The notes below the pieces were generated by a model, which was not told where the DNA came from, did no database searches, and saw only the letters and a program-made list of their open reading frames with translations. A DNA stretch of 41,536 nucleotides from Pseudomonadota bacterium (GTDB taxonomy: Bacteria > Pseudomonadota > Gammaproteobacteria > Thiotrichales > Thiotrichaceae): assembly GCA_002747455.1 (NCBI GenBank), contig PDPG01000041.1, positions 78,980 to 120,515 of the forward strand. Direction: 5' to 3'. Position numbers and translations under genes: made by a program. Shown here one piece after another: positions 17,162 to 25,689 of this stretch; the first letter of the stretch is position 1, and the number at the start of each line of letters is the position of its first letter.

Positions 17162-20044
17162 ATGACTGATACGATGCAAGAAATTGCTGCGGAGCTGGAA
17201 GACGTTGCCATGCAGCTGGCCGAATATACTCTGCCAGATGAGGAGCTTTCTGTAGAACAATGCCAGAATCAGGCCGCTCTAGTGACAGAGGAGTTGCAAC
17301 GACTGCGCATGGCAGCGGAAATGCTAGACTACCCAGCCTTGTTGCCAGTCTGTGACTGGCTTTGTGACATGCTGTTGGTGGCAGCACAGTCCCCCGAAAT
17401 TTATCGCCAGATTCACCATGACGGTCACTTGTTTCAATGGGTAGAGCTGTTAGCGGCCAATATACGCCAACAAGACACGCTGCTATTGCCAGAATTAAAC
17501 AGTGCGCTGACCGACCCGATTTGGCCCAAGCCACTGGGTGAATCGGTACTTCAGGAATTACTGCTATCCATCGTCAAGCCACAACCACAGACCGCCGAGC
17601 CAGAAACACAATCCACACAATCAGCGATAGCATCTGCACAACCCTCCACTGCCGAAGCAGTCGTCAACACACAACACACTGCATGGGATGCGGATGTACA
17701 CCCAGAGATTCTCAGCGCTTTCTTAGCCGATACGCCTGATCAAATCACTGAATCCACTGCACTTATCCATAAAATTGCCCACGGCACGGCCAACAAGGAT
17801 GAACACCGACTGGCCGCCCGACTCACTCATACTATTAAGGGTGCCTGCGGCGTGGTGGGCATTGACTCAATGGCCGCATTGGCGCATCAACTGGAAGAAA
17901 TTCTCGAGTACTCAGTTGAGCATAAACTGTCTGGCAACATGCAGGAATTACTCTCTGCCTCCGCTGACTGTTTGGATAGCATGGGTGAGGCCATTCTCAA
18001 CCACCAGCCTCTGCCGGAATCATTTAATGACCTGCTGCCACAGCTCAACGATGCTGCCAAGCAACTCAGTCACGTTGATGCTGAGGAAGGAGACGAGGAT
18101 GAAGTGGTTTTTGACCCACCAGCAAAGCAAGAAAGCAACGCATCAACACCAACTCATCCGACCACCCCTTTGCCATTACCCACTGACTTGTCAGTTTCCC
18201 AAACACTTTTTGCCGCTGCCACACCCAATGCGGCGAGCAGTCGCAGCACTACCAACGAACCCAGTATGCGGGTACCTATTAGCCTGATTGATGATTTGCT
18301 TAATCTGGCAGAGGAGCTAGTGACATCAACCAGTCAGGTCAATGATCGAGTTAAGCTCATCCTGCAACAAAGCCAGCAATTACACCAACTGGAAGAGCGC
18401 GTGAATGCCAATATGGACGAGTTGGAACACTCCATCGACCGCCAGTTACGGCAAGGCAGACAACACACAGATCAGACGCCAGAGTTTGATCAATTAGAAC
18501 TGGAGGTTTATAACGAATTACACAGCGCTCACGCTTTGTTGAGTGAGACGCTTGCCGATAACCGTGATATTGAACGCAGTATGCAACAGAACCTGCGTGA
18601 ATTGAGCGACCAATTGCATTCACAACAACGGATTAACCGCGAGCTAAATACCACCATTTTGGATACGCGGATGGAGTCATTGGAAACTCTGACGCCACGC
18701 CTTGAGCGCATCGTGCGAGAAACTTGCCGTAGTACCAATAAAAAAGCCGAATTGGTTATTCGCGGCAGTGATATGGCAGTTGATACGGACATTCTGAAAG
18801 GCTTGACCGATCCCCTGCTGCACTTACTGCGTAATGCTGTTGATCATGGCATTGAGCCAGGCAAACAGCGTCTGGCCAAAGGAAAAGATGAAACAGGTCA
18901 TATTGAGCTCAGTTTTCAACAAGAAGGGCGTTATGTCTCTATGACCTTGCGGGATGATGGCCAGGGAATGGACCCAGAGCGCATCCATCAGCGTGCTTTG
19001 TCTCAAGGTGTTATCAGTCCCGAAAAAGTGCTAAACGACAATGAGAAGCTCCAGCTTATCCTGTTGGCTGGTTTCACCACAAAAGATGCTGTCAGCAATA
19101 TCTCTGGTCGTGGTGTTGGGATGGATGTGGTTCGGGATGCCGTCTTGAAACTACGCGGTACGCTGGAATTGGAGTCAATAGTCGGCGAATACAGCGCCAT
19201 TCATATTCGCCTGCCACTGACCTTGGTGGCTGCCAACACCCTAATGGCAAGTGTTGCTGGAAATATCGTGTCCATTCCGGTGGAGAGCTTCAATCAACTG
19301 AGCACGATTAAGCCGGGCAAGCTGTCATTTGAGGGTAGCCAGGCAAGCACTCAAATTAACGATCAACATTATCAGGTCAGGCAACTCTCTCACCTGTTGG
19401 GTTGGGGTAATCCCAGACCTGATCCAAACATTGAGCACAATGCCATTCTGATTCATCACAATCAGCAAGCGTATGCCCTGCTCGTCGATTCCCTGCTACA
19501 GCCTCGCGAAGTGGTTGTGAAGTCGTTAGCACCGTGGCTGAGCAATGTATCCGGTATTATCGGTGCTTGCCTGCTAAGTGATGGCGCAGTTTCACCCGTT
19601 CTGGATATGCCGCGACTCTTCCAATTTGATACCGATACTGACAGTAGCCAACACGAGGCCAAACCAGAAACCAAAGAATCGGCCTTGGTGATGATCGTCG
19701 ATGACTCACTGAGCAACCGTAAGGCACTGAGTATTGCAGCCGAGCAACTTGGCTACCGCACCGTCACTGCTGTTGATGGCGAAGAAGCCCTACAAATGCT
19801 GGATGAAGCCACACCGGACATTATTTTTAGTGACCTGGAAATGCCACGCATGAATGGACTGGCATTTGCACAGGCTGTTCGTCAGCGCTACCAGGGGGAA
19901 CAGCTACTACCATTTGTTATGATTACGTCACGCGCCACCAACAAGCACCGACAACAAGCAAAACTTGCAGGTGTTAATGACTATCTGGTAAAACCAGTTG
20001 ATCGTGAAACACTCCAGAGCTATCTGGAAAAATGGTTAGACTGA
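17162..20044 (+). CDS. CheA-type hybrid histidine kinase with Hpt, CheW and receiver domains (ChpA-like)
   Basis: The 960 residues hold a helical N-terminal region (1-140, perhaps a degenerate Hpt), a Pro/Thr/Gln linker, an Hpt domain (about 178-280) with phosphoacceptor H223 in LTHTIKG, an acidic/Pro linker (305-365), a long dimerisation region (370-510), the kinase core with N-box LLRNAVDHG (555-563), DDGQGMD (598-604) and GRGVGMDVV (649-657), a CheW-like domain (about 685-820) and a C-terminal receiver (842-960) with D891. All catalytic boxes are intact. Compared with Pseudomonas ChpA, which has many phosphotransfer domains, this has one clear Hpt. It is the kinase of the operon; the next gene lies four bases downstream. 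Confidence 0.9.
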   Translation: MTDTMQEIAAELEDVAMQLAEYTLPDEELSVEQCQNQAALVTEELQRLRMAAEMLDYPALLPVCDWLCDMLLVAAQSPEIYRQIHHDGHLFQWVELLAANIRQQDTLLLPELNSALTDPIWPKPLGESVLQELLLSIVKPQPQTAEPETQSTQSAIASAQPSTAEAVVNTQHTAWDADVHPEILSAFLADTPDQITESTALIHKIAHGTANKDEHRLAARLTHTIKGACGVVGIDSMAALAHQLEEILEYSVEHKLSGNMQELLSASADCLDSMGEAILNHQPLPESFNDLLPQLNDAAKQLSHVDAEEGDEDEVVFDPPAKQESNASTPTHPTTPLPLPTDLSVSQTLFAAATPNAASSRSTTNEPSMRVPISLIDDLLNLAEELVTSTSQVNDRVKLILQQSQQLHQLEERVNANMDELEHSIDRQLRQGRQHTDQTPEFDQLELEVYNELHSAHALLSETLADNRDIERSMQQNLRELSDQLHSQQRINRELNTTILDTRMESLETLTPRLERIVRETCRSTNKKAELVIRGSDMAVDTDILKGLTDPLLHLLRNAVDHGIEPGKQRLAKGKDETGHIELSFQQEGRYVSMTLRDDGQGMDPERIHQRALSQGVISPEKVLNDNEKLQLILLAGFTTKDAVSNISGRGVGMDVVRDAVLKLRGTLELESIVGEYSAIHIRLPLTLVAANTLMASVAGNIVSIPVESFNQLSTIKPGKLSFEGSQASTQINDQHYQVRQLSHLLGWGNPRPDPNIEHNAILIHHNQQAYALLVDSLLQPREVVVKSLAPWLSNVSGIIGACLLSDGAVSPVLDMPRLFQFDTDTDSSQHEAKPETKESALVMIVDDSLSNRKALSIAAEQLGYRTVTAVDGEEALQMLDEATPDIIFSDLEMPRMNGLAFAQAVRQRYQGEQLLPFVMITSRATNKHRQQAKLAGVNDYLVKPVDRETLQSYLEKWLD

Positions 20045-20048
20045 ATAC

Positions 20049-20906
20049 ATGGATAATACACCAAAAGAACCAGTACCCATCGCCGATACACAAGTAGAGC
20101 CGCAAAGTATTGCTGTGTGTTTTATAGGGCTTCCAGCGGCTGATCAGGCCACATTCGAGCGTGTTATTACGTTTTGCGCCGCTCGCGGATTGGTGTTCAA
20201 CATCGCTTCTCCCGCTGAGGCCGATGTGTTCATTGTCAACGACCACCCGGACAGCCTTCAGACTGCGCAGCAACAGCAGGATCGTCAATTATTGCTAGTG
20301 GTCAGTAATGACCAAGACTGTGCGACAGGCGATATGCAAGTACACCGGCCATTATTGGTTACGCGCATTATGCGTAATATGGAAACACTGGCTAAGCAGG
20401 TTGGCTGCACTCCTCGCTGCAAAAATACCCAGGCAGCCACAGACAAATCGGCAACACCCAACGCCAAGCCTCTAGCCGACACCCAGGTTCATGCCGATCA
20501 GGCAGATGCATTGGCACCTAAGCAATCGTATTTGGCACTGGTGATTGATGACAGCGCCCCCATCCGCAAACAACTGGAAATTGAGTTAAGAACCACAGGC
20601 ATCAAATGTGAGTTCGCAGAATCTGGTGAAGAAGCGCTTGATAAAATCGCACACCATGACTACGACTTGATCTTTCTGGATATTATGATGCCAGGCATTG
20701 ATGGCTACGAAACCTGCGGAAAAATTCGTAAGGATCCGCGCTATAAAAGAACGCCGGTTATTATGCTTAGTGGAAAAGACACGCCATTGGATGAAGTAAA
20801 GGGCGTGATCGCCGGCGCCTCAACCTATTTAACCAAGCCAATCAAACACCAGCAGTTTAAGGAAGTCATACAGCGCATTATCCGCTGGCTGAATGACTTT
20901 CGTTAA
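20049..20906 (+). CDS. response regulator with N-terminal pseudo-receiver-like domain
   Basis: This 285-residue protein has a full receiver at its C-terminus (about 162-282): acidic pair D167/D168, phosphoacceptor D211 in FLDIMMPG, S241 and K263. There is no output domain after it. The N-terminal 20-118 shows an alternating strand/helix pattern (IAVCFIGL, a helix, LVFNIAS, ADVFIVND, LLLVVS, HRPLLVTR) that fits a receiver fold without the acid pocket, so I read it as a pseudo-receiver. A low-complexity linker (120-160) joins the two. It is the last gene of the chemosensory operon and probably a phosphotransfer target of the CheA hybrid. What it controls is not visible. Confidence 0.8.
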   Translation: MDNTPKEPVPIADTQVEPQSIAVCFIGLPAADQATFERVITFCAARGLVFNIASPAEADVFIVNDHPDSLQTAQQQQDRQLLLVVSNDQDCATGDMQVHRPLLVTRIMRNMETLAKQVGCTPRCKNTQAATDKSATPNAKPLADTQVHADQADALAPKQSYLALVIDDSAPIRKQLEIELRTTGIKCEFAESGEEALDKIAHHDYDLIFLDIMMPGIDGYETCGKIRKDPRYKRTPVIMLSGKDTPLDEVKGVIAGASTYLTKPIKHQQFKEVIQRIIRWLNDFR

Positions 20907-20931
20907 TTCATTAAGATGTAAAAACCCTAAA

Positions 20932-20969
20932 GGCAGTGCTCCCCGTCAATCAGACTAAAGAGCACTGCC
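20932..20969 (-). terminator. terminator downstream of the class I PHA synthase
   Basis: A perfect 10-bp stem (20932-20941 with 20960-20969) is followed on the minus strand by TTTAGGGTTTTT. The hairpin lies between two convergent genes and may also slow plus-strand transcription from the chemosensory operon, but its T-run serves the minus strand. Confidence 0.75.
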
Positions 20970-21037
20970 CACCGTAGGGGTCGGGAACTTCTCCCCGCCA
21001 CTTTGTGTGATAGCAATCACTCAACTCGGATAAGCAC

Positions 21038-23134
21038 CTACTCCTTATCCCTTCCCTTGTTTTCTTCCTTGGTCACCGCAGGCTTGGCAGCGGTATCTGC
21101 CGCTTTACCAGTAGCGGACTTTTTCGCCGCTGGAGTGGCCTTTTTTTCAGGCACTTGCGCCATGCTATCTGCCTTCGTTGCCGCAGGCTTACTTACATCG
21201 GACTTAGCAGATGCCTTGTTTGTACCTGGTTTTGTGGCTGGCTTCTTGGTGGGAGTTTTTCTCACTGCTGGCTTGGTTGCCGCCGTTTTTTTGGTCGCAG
21301 GCTTCTTGGCAACTGGCTTTAGCTCCGTCATCTCAAGCTGTGGCACAGGCTCACCCACACGGCACTTGACGTATGTTCCCGGTGCATCTTCGATCACACT
21401 CAGACTACCGCTGCCCGGCTGACGTGCTTTGACCTGTGTATTATCCAGTGCCCGTACCCATTTATCCCACTCCGGCCACCACGAGCCTTCATGCTGCTCA
21501 GCACTGTCTGCCCATGCCTGTGGGTCATCCGGCAAATCATCGGTAAAGCGATAGCCATATTTCACTTGAGTTGGAGGATTCACAATCCCTGCAATGTGAC
21601 CTGAACCACCCAGCATAAAGCGAGTTTTGCCGCCCAACAGCTTGGCACCTTTGTAGGTAGACAACCAAGGTGCAATATGATCATCCACTGTGGAAACAAA
21701 GCAGGCAGGAATATCAATTTTCGATAAATCAATCTCCACGCCTTCTACCTTCAAGGCACACGGTTGGCTAAGCTGATTATTCAGATACATGTTCCGTAGA
21801 TACCAAGAGTGCATTTTCGCTGGCATACGTGTTGAATCGGAATTCCAAAACAGCAAATCAAACGGGCGTGGATCATTGCCCAACAAGTAATTATTAATGT
21901 AGAACGACCAGATCAAGTCATTCGCACGCATCAGATTGAATGTACCAGACATGCCCGAACCATCCAGATAGCCCTGCTTTTCCATGCGCTCTTCAATGTT
22001 CTGAATTTGCTTTTCGTCAATAAAGACACCAAGCTCACCCGGTTCAGAGAAGTCAATCATGGTCGTTAAGAAGGTCGCACTCTTAACCCGCTCATCTCCA
22101 ATTTTCTTTAGGTAAGACAGCGTTAGACTTAACAAGGTGCCGCCAATACAATAACCAATGGCGTTGACTTCACTTTCACCCGTGGCCGCCTCAATAGCAT
22201 CAATCGCGGTAATGACACCTTCCTTCATATAGTGCTCAAAACCAACATCCTTGTAGGTTTCATCGGGATTGACCCAAGAAATAACAAAGACTGTATGACC
22301 CTGATCAGTCAGCCATTTTAGTAGCGAGTTTTTAGGCTGAAGGTCCAGAATGTAAAACTTGTTAATCCAAGGCGGAACAATCATTATTGGACGTTTCAAG
22401 ACTTTGTCAGTGGTTGGCGCGTACTGAATCAACTGAAACATACGATTCTGGAAAACAACTTTACCCGGTGTCACCGCAACATTTTCACCTAAGGTAAACG
22501 CTTTCGTGTCTGTCATACGGATATTCAGATGACCGCTGCCACAATCCATGTCAGCCACCATATTTTTAAAGCCACTGACCAAACTCTCGCCTTTGGTTTC
22601 CAGTATCCTTTCAATCACTGCTGGATTGGTTGCTGCAAAATTAGTGGGCGACAGCGTATCCAAATAACGCTCGGTAAAGAACTCAACCTTTTCTGCGGTT
22701 TTATCATCCAAGCCTTCAACATCTTTCACCACATCACGCATCCATTTGGACATCAACAAATAGGACTGCTTGATGGTGCTAAACACAGGGTTACCTGACC
22801 AGTCATCGTGCTTAAAACGACGATCACCTGCTGCTTCAGTAATCACAGGCTCACTCGACTGCCCCCACATGGCATTGAACATTTGCTGAGACAGGGCAAC
22901 AGAGTCCTGCCACAACTGCACATTGGCTTCGATCACCTTCTTCGGGTCGCCCGCCGCCGCTTTCAACCACTCTGTATATGCTGTGGAAAGGTCGAAAGAA
23001 TCCACATTTACATCCTGATGTGACGTTATGAACTCGTTCATCATAGACTGAATATTGTGAAAATTCTGTTTCATGACTTCTGTGGCAGCCTCAAGCTGGC
23101 TTGCAACATCTTCTAACTTATTATGTTCAGACAT
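21038..23134 (-). CDS. phaC: class I poly(3-hydroxyalkanoate) synthase with Lys/Ala/Pro-rich C-terminal tail
   Basis: This 698-residue PHA polymerase has the catalytic triad C329 (GYCIGG), D485 (VDDHIAPW) and H513 (SGHIAG). The N-terminal PhaC domain (about 60-240) and the motifs PPWINKFYILDL and VISWVNPD are typical of class I enzymes. Canonical class I synthases end shortly after the APGTYVK segment (584-590). Here about 95 more residues follow, rich in Lys, Ala, Thr and Pro (for example KKPATKKTAATKP), like the tails of histone H1 and the phasin PhaF. I chose ATG 23134, preceded by AAAGGA, over GTG 23158. It is transcribed alone, divergent from acs. Enzyme identity is firm; the tail's function is inferred. 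Confidence 0.95.
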   Translation of the reverse strand: MSEHNKLEDVASQLEAATEVMKQNFHNIQSMMNEFITSHQDVNVDSFDLSTAYTEWLKAAAGDPKKVIEANVQLWQDSVALSQQMFNAMWGQSSEPVITEAAGDRRFKHDDWSGNPVFSTIKQSYLLMSKWMRDVVKDVEGLDDKTAEKVEFFTERYLDTLSPTNFAATNPAVIERILETKGESLVSGFKNMVADMDCGSGHLNIRMTDTKAFTLGENVAVTPGKVVFQNRMFQLIQYAPTTDKVLKRPIMIVPPWINKFYILDLQPKNSLLKWLTDQGHTVFVISWVNPDETYKDVGFEHYMKEGVITAIDAIEAATGESEVNAIGYCIGGTLLSLTLSYLKKIGDERVKSATFLTTMIDFSEPGELGVFIDEKQIQNIEERMEKQGYLDGSGMSGTFNLMRANDLIWSFYINNYLLGNDPRPFDLLFWNSDSTRMPAKMHSWYLRNMYLNNQLSQPCALKVEGVEIDLSKIDIPACFVSTVDDHIAPWLSTYKGAKLLGGKTRFMLGGSGHIAGIVNPPTQVKYGYRFTDDLPDDPQAWADSAEQHEGSWWPEWDKWVRALDNTQVKARQPGSGSLSVIEDAPGTYVKCRVGEPVPQLEMTELKPVAKKPATKKTAATKPAVRKTPTKKPATKPGTNKASAKSDVSKPAATKADSMAQVPEKKATPAAKKSATGKAADTAAKPAVTKEENKGRDKE

Positions 23135-23549
23135 CTTAAATCCTTTGCCGGTTAACACGTATTACGCTAATTCTTGCAGGTGGCGACAGTTTAACATAAG
23201 TCATCATTTTTATCGTCGAATCGCCAATCCTCATTGCCTAGCGAGGAAGAAATATAGCAGCTTATTGTGCACTGCACAATATCTCTATAATTACCCTTTA
23301 TTTTACCTTAATAGCACTTAAACTGATTAAAAAATAAACCAAACAATTGCAATATTATTGTTATTAATATGAAAAATAAGAGCTAATCATTAATCACTAT
23401 ATTTAAGACTAATAGAGACAATTAGAACCACCACTTAGCGGATCACCGCTAAAATGCTACTATCGGTAGCCGAATTGAGTGAGGAGTTCAATCGTGGCCT
23501 CTTTTTAATACCTAATATAAAGAGCGATTACCCATGGAGAAATGTACTT
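23135..23549. promoter_or_regulatory. divergent class I phaC / acs control region
   Basis: This 415-base, AT-rich gap must hold the promoters of both genes. It contains a perfect inverted repeat at 23435-23452 (TTAGCGG, loop ATCA, CCGCTAA). It also holds a GAGG/CCTC pair followed by TTTTT (about 23481-23517) that could act as a weak attenuator in the acs leader. No confident -35/-10 pair or known activator site was identified. Confidence 0.55.
23435..23452. repeat. inverted repeat upstream of acs, possible operator
   Basis: TTAGCGG (23435-23441) and CCGCTAA (23446-23452) are perfect 7-bp inverted repeats around ATCA, about 100 bases before the acs start. The size suits a dimeric regulator; only AAAA, not a long T-run, follows. 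The regulator is unknown. Confidence 0.45.
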
Positions 23550-25493
23550 ATGTCTGAAAAAACGTTCCCGGTTTCGGCGGAATTTGCTGCGCAGGCAAAT
23601 ATCAATAAAGCCCAATATGAAGCGATGTATAAACGGTCTATTGATGACCCTGAAGGTTTCTGGAATGAGCAAGCCAACAAATATGTCAGCTGGTTTGAAC
23701 CATGGAAGGAAACACTGGACTGGAGCTTTGACAGTGATGACTTGCACATCAACTGGTTTACAGAAGCAAAGTTAAATGTTGCCTACAACTGTATCGACCG
23801 CCACCTGGAGACGCGTGGAGACCAAGTCGCCATTATCTGGGAAGGTGACAACCCTGAGGAAAGCCGCAACATTACTTATCGTGAACTTCACGAGGAAGTC
23901 TGCAAATTCTCAAATGTACTGAAAGCGCGTGGTGTTGAAAAAGGCGACCGTGTGTCACTGTACCTGCCAATGATTCCTGAAGCCGCGATTGCAATGTTGG
24001 CCTGCACCCGTATTGGGGCGATCCACTCTGTTGTCTTCGGCGGGTTCTCTCCTGAAGCACTCGCCAGCCGTATTAACGATTCGGACTGCCGTGTCGTAGT
24101 GACGGCTGATCAGTCCATGCGTGGTGGCCGTCGTGTTCCACTAAAGAGCAATGCCGACATGGCGTTGGAACACTGCCCTAATGTTCATTCTTGCATCGTG
24201 GTTAAGCGAGGCGGCGACCCGGTTGAGTGGCATGGTGAGCGTGACGTTTGGTATCACGAAGCAGTTGCTGAGGCCAGCGCCCAATGTGAACCAGAACACA
24301 TGGATTCCGAAGACCCGCTATTCATCCTTTACACATCTGGCTCTACTGGCACGCCAAAGGGTGTGCAGCACAACACAGGTGGCTATCTGGTGCAGGCTGC
24401 CATGACTCACGAAGCGGTGTTTGACTATAAGGAAGGCGATGTTTACTGGTGTACCGCAGATGTGGGCTGGGTGACGGGTCACACTTACATCGTATATGGC
24501 CCACTGGCTAATGGTGCGACCACAGTCATGTTTGAAGGTGTGCCAACTTATCCTGACATTTCCCGTTTCTGGGAGGTTGTTGACAAACATAATGTCAGCA
24601 TTTTCTACACGGCGCCAACTGCTATCCGCTCCCTGATGGGGGCTGGTAATGGGCCTGTTGAAAAAACATCACGTAAAAGCCTGCGCGTACTGGGGACAGT
24701 AGGCGAACCAATTAACCCCGAAGCATGGGAATGGTACTACAACGTGGTGGGCAACGGCGTGTGCCCAATTGTGGATACATGGTGGCAGACCGAGACCGGC
24801 GCGCACATGATGACACCTCTGCCAGGTGTCAACGACCTGAAGCCTGGTTCTGCAATGCAACCGTTTTTCGGCGTGAATCCAATCCTGCTGGACGATGAAG
24901 GTAATGAGATTGAGGGTAGCCCTGCTGCAGGTAATCTGGCAATTGATCGCCCGTGGCCGTCTATGATTCGTACCGTATTTGGTGATCACAAACGCTTCTA
25001 TGACACTTATTTCTCCATGTTTAAGGGCTATTACTTCACCGGCGATGGTGCACGTCGTGACGAAGACGGCCACTACTGGATTACGGGCCGTGTTGATGAC
25101 GTACTGAATGTATCAGGTCACCGCTTGGGTACTGCCGAAATTGAGGCAGCACTTGGTCTGCATGATAAAGTCGCCGAGGCAGCCGTGGTTGGTTATCCAC
25201 ATGACCTGACCGGACAGGGTATCTACGCCTATATAACCCTGATGGATGGCGAAGTGGGCACCGATGAGCTCAAAGAGGAGCTGGTCAAATTGGTGCGTAG
25301 CGAGATCGGCCCAATTGCCAAGATTAATCTGATTCAATGGTCTCCGGGACTACCTAAAACACGCTCTGGAAAAATCATGCGTCGTATTCTGCGCAAGATT
25401 GCCACCAATGAACTGGACACCTTGGGCGATACTTCAACATTGGCGGATCCTTCCGTGGTTGATGACCTGATCGAACATCGTGAAAATACCTAA
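23550..25493 (+). CDS. acs: acetyl-CoA synthetase (AMP-forming)
   Basis: This 647-residue ANL-family ligase converts acetate, ATP and CoA into acetyl-CoA, AMP and PPi in the cytosol. The AMP-binding motif [11 protein letters not shown], the [10 protein letters not shown] segment and the C-terminal [11 protein letters not shown] are all present. K608 in SGK is the catalytic lysine which homologues have acetylated by Pat and restored by deacetylases. ATG 23550 matches the usual N-terminus and has GGAG upstream; the frame stays open back to 23454 but without a ribosome site. It lies divergent from the class I PHA synthase, in the same region as patZ and an HDAC-like gene. A strong terminator follows. 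Confidence 0.96.
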   Translation: MSEKTFPVSAEFAAQANINKAQYEAMYKRSIDDPEGFWNEQANKYVSWFEPWKETLDWSFDSDDLHINWFTEAKLNVAYNCIDRHLETRGDQVAIIWEGDNPEESRNITYRELHEEVCKFSNVLKARGVEKGDRVSLYLPMIPEAAIAMLACTRIGAIHSVVFGGFSPEALASRINDSDCRVVVTADQSMRGGRRVPLKSNADMALEHCPNVHSCIVVKRGGDPVEWHGERDVWYHEAVAEASAQCEPEHMDSEDPLFILYTSGSTGTPKGVQHNTGGYLVQAAMTHEAVFDYKEGDVYWCTADVGWVTGHTYIVYGPLANGATTVMFEGVPTYPDISRFWEVVDKHNVSIFYTAPTAIRSLMGAGNGPVEKTSRKSLRVLGTVGEPINPEAWEWYYNVVGNGVCPIVDTWWQTETGAHMMTPLPGVNDLKPGSAMQPFFGVNPILLDDEGNEIEGSPAAGNLAIDRPWPSMIRTVFGDHKRFYDTYFSMFKGYYFTGDGARRDEDGHYWITGRVDDVLNVSGHRLGTAEIEAALGLHDKVAEAAVVGYPHDLTGQGIYAYITLMDGEVGTDELKEELVKLVRSEIGPIAKINLIQWSPGLPKTRSGKIMRRILRKIATNELDTLGDTSTLADPSVVDDLIEHRENT

Positions 25494-25514
25494 TCGTTAA
25501 GCGATTACATGATC

Positions 25515-25546
25515 AAGGCTCGGCGAACTGTCCGAGCCTTTTTTAT
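25515..25546 (+). terminator. rho-independent terminator of acs
   Basis: A perfect 9-bp stem (25515-25523 with 25532-25540) around an eight-base loop is followed by a run of T. It begins about 20 bases after the acs stop. Confidence 0.88.
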
Positions 25547-25689
25547 ATGCTCAAAACCAAGCACGATAAAACTACCATTGAGCCGCTATTTGCTGCGCGT
25601 TAGCCAATATTCACACTGCAAACGCCGGATGAATCAGCCATAATACCGGCCCCGTTTAGCCCCAATTTAAAGAATAAACTCATCGAACC

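Noticed and set aside
21003..21422. 139-residue plus-strand frame with Ala/Gly/Val/Phe-rich hydrophobic repeats
   Set aside because: It is the antisense of the Lys/Ala/Pro tail of the class I PHA synthase, whose composition produces an artificial open frame.
23454..23549. N-terminal extension of Acs from an earlier in-frame ATG
   Set aside because: No ribosome site at 23454, and the start at 23550 gives the normal Acs N-terminus and length (647 residues).
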